Origin: SIG710 sp045596925
GTDB lineage: Bacteria > Bacillota > Clostridia > Oscillospirales > CAG-272
Reading direction: 5' to 3'
DNA length: 8,196 nucleotides
Assembly (NCBI GenBank): GCA_045596925.1
Contig: JAZODH010000017.1
Coordinates: forward strand, 1-8,196
Position 1 is the stretch's first letter. Every line of letters begins with the position of its first letter. Positions 1 through 6,465 of the stretch are shown here, piece after piece. The notes below the pieces were generated by a model. The model was given only the letters and a program-made list of their open reading frames with translations. It was not told the DNA's origin and ran no database searches. The translations under genes and the position numbers were made by a program.

Positions 1-336
1 TTGGAGTCTTACACCAACTTTGAAAATGAAACTGTGATACCCGACAGTATTCTTGAAGCTTTCATTGAAAGGATAGTTGTCTACAAAGACAGTTTTGACT
101 GGTATCTTCGTATCAATAGAAATTCCGATAATACCACTTCAAAAGAATACGAATCGGAATTTGAGGAAGCGGTCAGTATAATAGACGCACCTGACACGAT
201 AGAACAAAGTGAAGATAAACTCTTGGTTGCTTCATTTGTACTAACGATAGAAGATGCAAAGAAATATATGTATAACATAGATACGAAAAAGAGAGTTCAC
301 CGATGGAAAAATATCACCGTAAATCTCTACACATAA
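1..336 (+). CDS. C-terminal fragment of a probable large serine recombinase (5' end outside window)
   Basis: The reading frame is open from the first base and ends at TAA 334-336, so this is the 3' end of a longer gene; the TTG at base 1 is not taken as a start because no RBS can be seen. The visible 111 residues contain VIPDSILEAFIERIVVYKD near residues 13-31, followed by WYLRIN, and end with DTKKRVHRWKNITVNLY. This pattern (an L.AFIERIVVY segment, then a charged stretch, then a KKRV..W..I.V.LY ending) resembles the tail of Clostridia large serine recombinases of the Tn4451/Tn5397 and conjugative-element type, which cut and rejoin DNA at attachment sites. The catalytic serine domain and zinc ribbon would lie upstream and are not visible. 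The stretch is visibly more AT-rich than the genes downstream, which fits a mobile element. Family assignment is by pattern recall only; another DNA-binding protein tail remains possible. Confidence 0.55.
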   Translation: MESYTNFENETVIPDSILEAFIERIVVYKDSFDWYLRINRNSDNTTSKEYESEFEEAVSIIDAPDTIEQSEDKLLVASFVLTIEDAKKYMYNIDTKKRVHRWKNITVNLYT

Positions 337-339
337 AGG

Positions 340-374
340 AATCCCTGCTCAGTTTTGAGTAGGGATTTTTCTTT
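340..374 (+). terminator. Rho-independent terminator of the recombinase-like gene
   Basis: An 11-bp stem (340-350 with 357-367, one G-T pair) closes a six-base loop AGTTTT and is followed by TTTTTCTTT. It starts three bases after the stop codon at 334-336, so it ends that gene's transcript. Confidence 0.88.
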
Positions 375-457
375 GGAAATAGGCGTTTTTATCCTTCTTT
401 TATTACTTGTTACACAGGCAGCTATCAAGTCTAAGTAATTAGATTTATAAAGAAATT

Positions 458-488
458 ATCCGCCCGAAGAAATTCGGGCGGATTTTTT
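458..488 (+). terminator. Second Rho-independent terminator, with no gene directly upstream
   Basis: ATCCGCCCGAA (458-468) pairs perfectly with TTCGGGCGGAT (473-483) around a GAAA tetraloop, and a run of T follows (483-488). The only upstream gene already has a terminator at 340-374. This one may therefore belong to a gene displaced by an insertion, be a back-up terminator, or insulate the MFS gene from read-through. Confidence 0.85.
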
Positions 489-489
489 G

Positions 490-507
490 TGCAAGGTTTT
501 CCTTGCA
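490..507. promoter_or_regulatory. Inverted repeat overlapping the MFS -35 box, possible operator
   Basis: TGCAAGG, a TTTT spacer and CCTTGCA form a perfect 7-bp inverted repeat. Its right arm covers most of the -35 hexamer TTGCAA (503-508), a position typical of a repressor site. No regulator gene is next to it, so an operator role is inference; as RNA it would not be transcribed from the promoter at 503-531. Confidence 0.35.
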
Positions 508-531
508 AAAGCGGGAAGATTGTGATATACT
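503..531 (+). promoter_or_regulatory. Sigma-A-type promoter of the MFS gene
   Basis: TTGCAA (503-508), a 17-base spacer and TATACT (526-531) with a TGa extension at 523-525. Transcription would start near 538, leaving a leader of about 65 bases before the start codon at 604. Confidence 0.72.
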
Positions 532-603
532 GAATGGCGTAGATTTTTGTGCGCAAAAACAGTTCCGCAGTATATTCGCGGGAACAACCATAGGAGTTAT
601 GAT

Positions 604-1857
604 ATGAAGCAACTGTTTACCCAGTACGCCGGGTTGAAAAGGGAGATCTATATCCTGTTTATCGGCAAGCTGGTTACGGCAATGGGCTCTTTTGTTTGGC
701 CCATGCTCACCTTTTTTCTGACGACAAAGCTGGGACTGTCCGACGGCATATCCACCTTGCTGATCGCCACAGCCTCTGTCCTTTCTTTTCCCGCGGCACT
801 GCTCGGCGGCAAGCTGGCAGATCGATTCAGCCGAAAAAATATAATTATTATCTTTGACTTTCTGACGATCAGCTTTTATCTGCTGGCCGCAGTACTGCCT
901 CTTACCTTCCTTACAGCCGTGATCCTGTTTCTTGCAGGTTTGTTCCAGACCATCGAATCCCCGGCATACGACGCTCTTAATGCTGACTATTCCACCTCCG
1001 CACAGCGGGTAAAGGCCTATTCTCTGTCGTATTTGGGCTTCAATCTGGGCTATATCGTCGGTGCGGGCGTTGCGGGCATTTTGTTTGAAAAATTCCTTCG
1101 CCTGGCCTTCTGCATCAACGGGCTGGCGATCCTTGTCTCCACCGTACTGATCATTTTCTTCGTTCACAGAAAAAATGCCGTTTCGCAGGATGCAGAGGAA
1201 ATGAGCGAGAGCTACAGCGAGTATGAGCTGCCTGTGGACGAGGGGATATCTGTGATGAAGATCCTCCGTCAGCGACCCGTGTTGCTCTATATGCTGCTGG
1301 TCGGATGCTTTGCCTCCATGCCCTCAAATCTGGTGGGTGTTCTGCTTCCGTTGCAGTTGAAGGACGCCCTGGGAGAGGCGGGCGCCACCATATACGGCTA
1401 TCTTAATTCTCTTAATGGCTTCGTAGTCATTCTGTTTACGCCTGTTTTCACAGTTCTGCTGAGAAAGCTCACAGAAATACCCAAGACTATCCTTGGTCTT
1501 TTGCTGTTCGTTGCAGGCATCGGCTTTTTCTCTGTCAATACAGCCACAGCCGTTCTGTTTGTTGGAATGTTCGTTTTCACGCTGGGCGAGGTTATCACGG
1601 TGCTTGGCAATAACCCCTATACCTCACGTCGAGTGCCCGCCTCGCATAGAGGTCGGGTGGGTGGCATCTCCACCGTGATCCATTCGGTATTCTCATCCCT
1701 TACTCAGTATCTGATCAGCTTTATGCTGATCGTGACCGAAAGCAATTACCGACTGCTGTGGATAGTATTTATTGCCTGCGGCCTTGTATCCGCTGTGCTG
1801 TACGGCTTTTTGTACCTACCCGATAAGCGGACCTTCCCGAAGCTGTATCAAAAGTGA
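604..1857 (+). CDS. Major facilitator superfamily transporter, probable drug/metabolite exporter
   Basis: A 417-residue integral membrane protein with about 12 hydrophobic segments, the usual MFS length. MFS motif A is clear at residues 68-79 (GGKLADRFSRKN) in the loop between segments 2 and 3. A hydrophilic central loop at about 186-225 (acidic, SESYSEYE) separates the two six-helix halves, and segment 10 has FTLGEV...NNP followed by HRGRVGG (348-354). The GE-in-TM10 plus RGR pattern recalls DHA1-type exporters such as the MdtH group, which move drugs or metabolites by proton antiport. The substrate cannot be read from sequence. The ATG at 604 was chosen because AGGAG lies at 592-596 with a 7-base gap; an in-frame TTG at 547 has no RBS. 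The gene is transcribed alone, with its own promoter (503-531) and a shared terminator (about 1893-1924). Confidence 0.9.
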   Translation: MKQLFTQYAGLKREIYILFIGKLVTAMGSFVWPMLTFFLTTKLGLSDGISTLLIATASVLSFPAALLGGKLADRFSRKNIIIIFDFLTISFYLLAAVLPLTFLTAVILFLAGLFQTIESPAYDALNADYSTSAQRVKAYSLSYLGFNLGYIVGAGVAGILFEKFLRLAFCINGLAILVSTVLIIFFVHRKNAVSQDAEEMSESYSEYELPVDEGISVMKILRQRPVLLYMLLVGCFASMPSNLVGVLLPLQLKDALGEAGATIYGYLNSLNGFVVILFTPVFTVLLRKLTEIPKTILGLLLFVAGIGFFSVNTATAVLFVGMFVFTLGEVITVLGNNPYTSRRVPASHRGRVGGISTVIHSVFSSLTQYLISFMLIVTESNYRLLWIVFIACGLVSAVLYGFLYLPDKRTFPKLYQK

Positions 1858-1892
1858 CCGAGCGCCGAGCAGGCGCGGATCATCCGCCTCAT

Positions 1893-1924
1893 AAAAAATC
1901 CCCGCCGATCGGCGGGGAATTTTG
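1893..1924. terminator. Bidirectional terminator between convergent genes
   Basis: A perfect palindrome, CCCCGCCGATCGGCGGGG (1900-1917), is flanked by AAAAAAT on the left and AATTTT on the right. It gives a T-tract on either strand and so serves both the MFS gene and the convergent gene ending at 1933. Confidence 0.88.
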
Positions 1925-1932
1925 CAAATAAA

Positions 1933-3315
1933 TTATTCGACCGTAACCATTTCAAGCAAATAGAATCCGTCGCGGCAGCGGCTTTCGTCCATGGCGAGCT
2001 TTATCGGCGTGTCGCCCTCGAACAGACCGAGGAGCAGGGAATACTTGCCTGCCTCGACACCGTCAAGGTCCAACCTGAGACGGCAACGTGTAGCCTGACC
2101 GGGCAGCCAGCTTTCGTTGTTTACGTTGTCGTAGAAGACGGTAGTGCGGTTGCCCTGTGGGTCCTCAAGCACAACTTTTGCGCAGTAGGTATGATATGCT
2201 CTCGAAAAGCCCTTGTTTTCAATGTTCAGCGCAAGCACCGGGCAGGTTCCCGACACCATCGGAGGCAGGGAGAAGCCGTTTATAAAATACCAGTATCCCA
2301 AGCGGTTGGCAAGGTAGTGGTGCAGATTTTTCTGCTCTGAATACCACTTTGAAACGTGTCCGTGGAAGCCTGCATAGGTGGCGTTGGTGTCCCGCAGGGC
2401 TTCGATGTGCCTGTAGCCATTGCAAAATCTCTCGGATGTGCCCGAGCAATGATAATGCTCAAATTCCAGGTCGACGGGAGCGTCGTCATTGAACAGGTTG
2501 AAGAGATCGGGGGAGCAAAGGGTATTGTAGCCCATCGTGTCGGCGTAAAATTCCACGTTTATTGAGTCGTCGCGGATCCCCATATCAAGAGCGCGACAAT
2601 AGTCCGCCAGCTCTATCCAGCGCTCGCCTGCGTGGCGCAGAAGATCGTCGTTTACAACAACCCTTGTGTTCTTGAAGTGACGTGCGTGAAGGTCAACGTG
2701 CCACTTCAGGACCTCATAGGGGAAGGTCTGCTTTGATCCGCGGTGGGTATGACCCTCGCCCCAGGTGCCAAAGGTTCCGATGTCTACCGTTTCGGTAAGC
2801 TCCATGCCGTCGAATTTTTTTGCACACTCAGTCATGAAAAGGTCCAGATATTTTTTGAATACGGGGTCGCCGTAATCCGGCTCAAGACAATCTATGGGCT
2901 GTCCGTTCCTTTCGCTTTTTACAACCGTATATTTTGCGCCGCGGTCAAACACCCAATTCGGCGTGGCTTCGATGTCGCTTCCCTCGTAGGTGCAGAAGCG
3001 GAACATGAATTTGTAGCCCGCCGCGCCGTATTCTTCGATTATTTGGTCAACGTAGCTCCAGTCGAAAACGCCCTCTGCTTTCTCAATGTCTCCCCAGTCG
3101 ATGCGTAAATAAAGAAAGGTCATTCCCGGGATATTTGCGATATCCGCAGGGCCGCTGATCTCATCGCGATAGGCGGGTCTTGTGATTCCGTTGTCAATAA
3201 AGTGAAGATACCAGCCCTTGTGAGGGTTTGTCAGGACTGTTTTGTCATCCGCAAATCTGCGCAGATCGCGGTAAAAGCTGTCGTCGTATTCTTTTATGAG
3301 CTTTACGTTGGTCAT
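1933..3315 (-). CDS. DUF4832-like glycoside-hydrolase-fold protein, cytoplasmic
   Basis: 460 residues without a signal peptide or membrane segment, so probably intracellular. The N-terminal part reads as a TIM barrel of the beta-galactosidase/clan-A kind: NPHKGW at residues 30-35, then a LYLRIDWGDIEKAEGVFDW stretch (68-86), which matches the 'R..W..iE..eG.fdW' pattern seen in GH42-like and related barrels. GTWGEGH (183-189) places E187 as a candidate acid/base; E284/E286 in LEFEHYH is a candidate second carboxylate. Residues from about 350 onward form a beta-sandwich-like tail with a NIENKGFSRAYH motif (364-375), typical of the DUF4832 group. Its substrate is unknown; processing of imported oligosaccharides is inference from the GH5 neighbours. 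The start is fixed by AGGAGG at 3324-3329 with an 8-base gap. The gene is divergent from the dockerin-like gene cluster and has a consensus promoter of its own. Confidence 0.7.
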   Translation of the reverse strand: MTNVKLIKEYDDSFYRDLRRFADDKTVLTNPHKGWYLHFIDNGITRPAYRDEISGPADIANIPGMTFLYLRIDWGDIEKAEGVFDWSYVDQIIEEYGAAGYKFMFRFCTYEGSDIEATPNWVFDRGAKYTVVKSERNGQPIDCLEPDYGDPVFKKYLDLFMTECAKKFDGMELTETVDIGTFGTWGEGHTHRGSKQTFPYEVLKWHVDLHARHFKNTRVVVNDDLLRHAGERWIELADYCRALDMGIRDDSINVEFYADTMGYNTLCSPDLFNLFNDDAPVDLEFEHYHCSGTSERFCNGYRHIEALRDTNATYAGFHGHVSKWYSEQKNLHHYLANRLGYWYFINGFSLPPMVSGTCPVLALNIENKGFSRAYHTYCAKVVLEDPQGNRTTVFYDNVNNESWLPGQATRCRLRLDLDGVEAGKYSLLLGLFEGDTPIKLAMDESRCRDGFYLLEMVTVE

Positions 3316-3347
3316 ATTCTTTGCCTCCTGCTTTAGCCGTTGGTTTT

Positions 3348-3376
3348 ATTATAGACTTGAAAAAAAACTTTGTCAA
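3348..3376 (-). promoter_or_regulatory. Full-consensus sigma-A promoter of the DUF4832-like gene
   Basis: On the minus strand, TTGACA (3371-3376), a 17-base spacer and TATAAT (3348-3353): both hexamers are perfect. An inverted repeat, ACTTGA (3355-3360) and TCAAGT (3373-3378), spans the spacer and the -35 box and could be a regulator site. A promoter this strong for a catabolic gene suggests that it is either highly expressed or held down by a repressor. Confidence 0.85.
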
Positions 3377-3394
3377 GTGGAAAGATATTTTTGC

Positions 3395-3429
3395 TTTCTA
3401 TTGCATTTTTTATTTTTTCGTGATATAAT
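3395..3429 (+). promoter_or_regulatory. Promoter of the first dockerin-GH5 gene
   Basis: TATAAT (3424-3429) with a TGa extension at 3421-3423 lies 17 bases after TTGCAT (3401-3406). The surrounding 16 bases TTTCTATTGCATTTTT (3395-3410) recur exactly at 4937-4952 before the next gene. The weak -35 is offset by the extended -10. It lies back to back with the minus-strand promoter, with 24 bases between the two -35 boxes. Confidence 0.75.
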
Positions 3430-3440
3430 CGTTACAAATA

Positions 3441-3459
3441 CTTGCGTTCAAAACGCAGG
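3441..3459 (+). other. Small hairpin in the 5' leader of the first dockerin-GH5 mRNA
   Basis: CTTGCGTT (3441-3448) pairs with AACGCAGG (3452-3459), one G-T pair, around a CAA loop. It would lie near the 5' end of the transcript and just before the RBS at 3463-3466. It could stabilise the mRNA; no known riboswitch or leader class is recognised. Confidence 0.35.
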
Positions 3460-3472
3460 AACGGAGAAAAAT

Positions 3473-4897
3473 ATGGGAAAAGTATTTTTGTTTGCAATGG
3501 TTGCCGTTGTGCTGGCGCTTGCGCTGGTCGTTTGCGCATTCGCGATTTACGGCGATATTTACAAGGACGGCAAGGTAAATGCCAACGATGCCGTAAAGCT
3601 GGCACAGAAGCTTGCTAAATGGGACATCGAGTTTACTTCCGAGGACGAAAAGAACGCGGACGTCTTCTACGACGGCGTGCTCAATGCGGCTGATGCGGTG
3701 AAGCTTGCTCAGTTTTTGGCAGGGTGGGACGTTAAGCTCGGCCCCAAGGGTGAGGACGTTGAAATAAACGGCGGCGATCTTTTTGACGAAACTACGGGCG
3801 GAGAAGGAACGACGTCTCCCGAAACAACCGTGCCCGCGCCTGACACGACGGTTCCCGTGGATACAACCACAACTGTACCCGAGCCCGAGCCCGAGCCGAA
3901 TGCGGGTAGACTACCTTTTTCTAAGGGAATCAATGTAGACGGCCTTCAAGACTTCTCTGACGGGGGCTACGACAGACTTTCACAGTATCTTGACTCGTTT
4001 ACGAGCGAGAACACATATAAAGATATAAAATCAAAGGGTTTCGATCACGTGCGTATCAGCGTAAATCTGTGGCGTGCTTATCTTGACGATAAAGACAGGT
4101 ATACCACAGAGGAGTTTATGGGCTTTGTAGATACGGCCATAAATCACGCACTGAACAACGGATTGTACGCAATGCTCAGCTTCCACGGCTGGTTCAATAT
4201 CGGCGACAAGGCAACTGATATCGATGAGTGCCTTTACATATGGGATCAGGTAGCGGAGCGATATAAGGATTACGACACAAAGCTGATGTTCGAGCCTCTT
4301 AATGAGCCGTGGTACGATAACGGCAAGGCTCGCCCGTATCTTTCGGACAGCAAGCTGAACGAGCTGCAGGCGAATATAATTTCCACCATTCGCTCAAAGG
4401 GATCAAATAATGCCACACGCCTTATTATCTGTTGCACGGCAGACGGTAACAAGGCATGGAAGCTTGATAAGCTGGTACTTCCCGATGACGACAATCTTGC
4501 AGTTGCTATTCACGAATACGAACCGAAAGCATTCACTCATCAGAACTTCTCTTGGGCAGGTTATGGCGGAAAGACCACGAGTCTTGATGCCGCAGGTGGA
4601 ATTGCGGCTACAGATTGGGATTTCAGCCAGATCAAAAAGTTTATGGATAAAACGGGAATTCCCGTAGTTTTGAACGAGTTCGGCATGAATCTGGCAAAGT
4701 CTCCCGAGGCGGACGTTAAGAAATACCTTGAAGGAATCGTAGATGCCTGCGAAGAACTCGATATTCCTTGGGCTATTTGGCAATATTACGGCGGCGGATA
4801 CAGCTCTGAGGGCGCTATGTCGCTTTACCGCAAGAGCAGCTACGCTTCAGGCTATGCTTGGGATCAGAAGGCGTTGGATGCGCTTTTCTCAAAATAA
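3473..4897 (+). CDS. Secreted GH5 glycosidase with N-terminal dockerin-like module
   Basis: 474 residues. A signal peptide (about 1-24, cleavage after AFA) leads directly into two EF-hand-like dockerin repeats, loops D28-D39 (DIYKDGKVNAND) and D63-D74 (DVFYDGVLNAAD), each followed by a helix KLAQ.LA.WD. A Thr/Pro/Glu linker (about 106-144, ending PEPEPEP) joins them to a GH5 barrel (about 148-474). Visible GH5 residues are R194, H238, acid/base E278 in LNEP, H347 and Y349, nucleophile E402 in VVLNEFG, and W436. GH5 enzymes retain the anomeric configuration while cutting beta-glucans, mannans or related chains; the subfamily and exact substrate cannot be assigned by eye. The protein is secreted and probably docks onto a cohesin-bearing partner. 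The ATG at 3473 was chosen for GGAG at 3463-3466 and for the signal peptide; upstream in-frame starts from 3296 would bury the signal peptide and run through the promoter. Confidence 0.88.
   Translation: MGKVFLFAMVAVVLALALVVCAFAIYGDIYKDGKVNANDAVKLAQKLAKWDIEFTSEDEKNADVFYDGVLNAADAVKLAQFLAGWDVKLGPKGEDVEINGGDLFDETTGGEGTTSPETTVPAPDTTVPVDTTTTVPEPEPEPNAGRLPFSKGINVDGLQDFSDGGYDRLSQYLDSFTSENTYKDIKSKGFDHVRISVNLWRAYLDDKDRYTTEEFMGFVDTAINHALNNGLYAMLSFHGWFNIGDKATDIDECLYIWDQVAERYKDYDTKLMFEPLNEPWYDNGKARPYLSDSKLNELQANIISTIRSKGSNNATRLIICCTADGNKAWKLDKLVLPDDDNLAVAIHEYEPKAFTHQNFSWAGYGGKTTSLDAAGGIAATDWDFSQIKKFMDKTGIPVVLNEFGMNLAKSPEADVKKYLEGIVDACEELDIPWAIWQYYGGGYSSEGAMSLYRKSSYASGYAWDQKALDALFSK
3710..3762 (+). repeat. 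53-bp tract shared with the third dockerin gene (6703-6755)
   Basis: This end of the dockerin coding region matches 6703-6755 at 52 of 53 bases, whereas the equivalent stretch of the second gene (5248-5300) differs from 6703-6755 at 10 of 53. It encodes QFLAGWDVKLGPKGEDV. Confidence 0.85.
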
Positions 4898-4901
4898 AAA
4901 C

Positions 4902-4934
4902 AAAAAACGACGGGCATGCCCGTCGTTTTTTTTT
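4902..4934 (+). terminator. Strong terminator after the first dockerin-GH5 gene
   Basis: CGACGGGCATGCCCGTCG (4908-4925) is a perfect palindrome with AAAAAA before it and nine T after it (4926-4934). It starts five bases after the stop codon. The next gene's promoter follows at once, so the two genes are separate transcription units. Confidence 0.9.
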
Positions 4935-4936
4935 GT

Positions 4937-4971
4937 TTTCTATTGCATTTTTGTGCGGACTGTGGTATAAT
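4937..4971 (+). promoter_or_regulatory. Promoter of the second dockerin gene
   Basis: TTGCAT (4943-4948), a 17-base spacer and TATAAT (4966-4971) with a TGg extension. The upstream element TTTCTATTGCATTTTT (4937-4952) is identical to 3395-3410. The distance from TTGCAT to the ATG is 68 bases, against 72 for the first gene. Confidence 0.78.
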
Positions 4972-5010
4972 AAATAAGAAATACAAAAAAATTACAATCG
5001 AGGAGAAAAT

Positions 5011-6357
5011 ATGAAAAGAATTACTTTATTTTTTGCGGCCGCATGCCTGTTGCTTCTGACCCTTATCACCGCCGCATTTGCCCTCTACGGAGACATTTAT
5101 AATGACGGCAAGGTAAATGCCAATGATGCCGTAAAGCTGGCGCAGCATCTTGCAAGCTGGGATATTGACTTCTCAGCCGAAGATGAGAAAAATGCGGACG
5201 TGTTCTATGACGGAAAGATCAACGCCACGGATGCGGTCAAGCTGGCGCAGTACCTTGCAGGCTGGGACGTAAAGCTCGGTCCCCAGGGCGAGGACATAGA
5301 GATTGACGCGGGCGACCTCTTTGATGGCGACACCACTAAGCCAAACGACACGGAAGTACCGCCCCTCGACCCCGAGACCCTTTGCCGCGAGATTAACGGA
5401 ATAAAATATTATGACGTCAAGGCCGCGGGAGCCCGCGGAATGGATTTCAGCGGGGATGACAGCGCCTATTTCATCGAGGGCGCAGAGGGATATTACATAG
5501 ATGAACTGACCTTTCTGATTGATGACGAAACTATGTGGAGAATAGTTGATATGCCCTGCACGGGAACGGGCGCGGTAAAGTGGAAGGATTACAAGGACAA
5601 AAATTCGTCGGCAAATCCGGACAAATTTGACGGAATCCTTTATGCGGATAAGATAAATGACCCGATTTATGCCTATACGTGCCTTCCCAGCCAGCGCGCC
5701 ACCGCAATGAATCGCGTCAATGCGGGAAATCTTTCCGCATATGACGAAAAGTACGCAAAGGTAGTGACTATAGGCGCGATTTACAACAATTCGGCTATGC
5801 CTATTCCCGATAACGCGGTGTTTACCATTTGTCTCGGGCGCACAACCTTGCTTCTTTGCACCGAGGAAAAGGGCTGGTATATTGCAAACGAGCTTGCCAC
5901 CCCTGAAAAGCCGGATACTATTTATTATTTGCCCTGGTCGCTTGGTTTGGGTGCCATGAAGCTTGACAGCTCGAGAGTAAAGCTCGTTGGCGACCATTAT
6001 GAAATAAAGATGACGGGCGCGGACCTCAACGGCGCGGGCAAAAAAGACGAGGGCGCCACAGGAAGCGTTCTTCATTTCTGGGGCGAGAACGTTATGCTTG
6101 ATCCCAAGGTGGAAGTTCTTGGCGTCGTAGCCAGCTTTGAGTGCTGGATAAAGGAAGAGAAATGGGCCCCCTACGTAGCAGTTACTATAGGTGCCGACTG
6201 GCGCGATAAAAACAATACCATTTCGCAGACGTTCTCGGGCTATAATTACGCAATTACGACCGAACCCAGAGTCATTTTCGGACATAACGTGGGGCCTGCT
6301 GCCTATGATGAAATAATGGACAGCGCAAAGGTTCAGAAGCTGATTGAGCTGAATTGA
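5011..6357 (+). CDS. Secreted dockerin-like protein with an unrecognised 320-residue C-terminal region
   Basis: 448 residues. A signal peptide (1-24, ending TAAFA) is followed by two dockerin-like loops, D28-D39 (DIYNDGKVNAND) and D63-D74 (DVFYDGKINATD), each with a KLAQ.LA.WD helix. A short acidic linker (about 98-122) leads to a C-terminal region, about 125-448, that I do not recognise. It is rich in alternating hydrophobic and aromatic residues that suggest beta-strands (for example VIFGHNV at 421-427), with a FECWI..EKWAPYVAVTIG stretch (376-394). Six cysteines (125, 183, 224, 274, 283, 378) could form disulfides outside the cell. No GH5 NEP motif or other catalytic signature is evident, so it could be a carbohydrate-binding module, a structural subunit or a new enzyme. 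AGGAG at 5001-5005 fixes the start. Tandem stops TGA TAA end it (6355-6360). Confidence 0.85.
   Translation: MKRITLFFAAACLLLLTLITAAFALYGDIYNDGKVNANDAVKLAQHLASWDIDFSAEDEKNADVFYDGKINATDAVKLAQYLAGWDVKLGPQGEDIEIDAGDLFDGDTTKPNDTEVPPLDPETLCREINGIKYYDVKAAGARGMDFSGDDSAYFIEGAEGYYIDELTFLIDDETMWRIVDMPCTGTGAVKWKDYKDKNSSANPDKFDGILYADKINDPIYAYTCLPSQRATAMNRVNAGNLSAYDEKYAKVVTIGAIYNNSAMPIPDNAVFTICLGRTTLLLCTEEKGWYIANELATPEKPDTIYYLPWSLGLGAMKLDSSRVKLVGDHYEIKMTGADLNGAGKKDEGATGSVLHFWGENVMLDPKVEVLGVVASFECWIKEEKWAPYVAVTIGADWRDKNNTISQTFSGYNYAITTEPRVIFGHNVGPAAYDEIMDSAKVQKLIELN
5056..5250 (+). repeat. 195-bp near-identical dockerin cassette, copy A
   Basis: This stretch, from within the signal peptide to the second dockerin helix, matches 6511-6705 at 193 of 195 bases. 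Flanking identity falls sharply: the first 45 coding bases differ at 10 positions, most of them synonymous. Confidence 0.92.
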
Positions 6358-6379
6358 TAAAGACGTGTAGAGATAAGGT

Positions 6380-6407
6380 GAGCAAGAATATTGCGTTTTT
6401 GCTCTTT
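6380..6407 (+). terminator. Possible weak terminator after the second dockerin gene
   Basis: GAGCAA (6380-6385) can pair with TTGCTC (6399-6404), followed by TTTA only. The stem is short, the 13-base loop is large and the T-run is poor, so some read-through into the third gene is likely. The region also holds the TATTGCGTTTTT element. Confidence 0.3.
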
Positions 6408-6437
6408 ATACGGTGAAATAAACAGTAAGTGTATAAT
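6389..6437 (+). promoter_or_regulatory. Probable promoter of the third dockerin gene, with unusual spacing
   Basis: TATTGCGTTTTT (6389-6400) matches 11 of 12 bases of the shared element before the other two dockerin genes, and lies 75 bases from the ATG (6391 to 6466), similar to theirs. The only good -10 box, TATAAT (6432-6437), is 35 bases further on rather than 17, and no good -35 box is found at the right distance from it (TACGGT at 6409-6414). Either the -10 works with a weak -35, or TTGCGT pairs with a poor -10 (TGAAAT, 6414-6419). Confidence 0.45.
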
Positions 6438-6465
6438 AAACTAAGGCAAAAACATAGGAGGAAAT

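Noticed and set aside
547..603. TTG start at 547 for the MFS gene
   Set aside because: There is no RBS, and it lies only about nine bases from the predicted transcription start; the ATG at 604 has AGGAG at a normal distance.
445..1167. A 240-codon minus-strand frame opposite the MFS gene
   Set aside because: It runs through the promoter and terminator at 458-531 and encodes a low-complexity, Gln/Lys/Cys-rich product with no family pattern; it is a shadow of the MFS gene.
1858..1892. A small GC-rich palindromic stretch, GCGGATCATCCGC, after the MFS stop codon
   Set aside because: It is short with almost no loop and no T-run; the real terminator follows at 1893-1924.
3296..3472. N-terminal extension of the first dockerin-GH5 gene to an upstream in-frame start
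   Set aside because: It would overlap the divergent gene start and both promoters, and would place about 59 residues before an otherwise ideal signal peptide; the ATG at 3473 has its own GGAG.
3533..3535. Possible lipoprotein cysteine (C21) in the first dockerin protein
   Set aside because: The residue before it is Val rather than Gly, Ala or Ser, and AFA three residues later is a normal signal peptidase I site.
5173..6285. A 370-codon open frame on the minus strand, antisense to the unknown dockerin protein
   Set aside because: No RBS or promoter was found for it, its product has no recognisable domain, and it mirrors a plus-strand gene with a clear RBS, signal peptide and dockerin module. 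Long antisense frames arise from the codon bias of the real gene.
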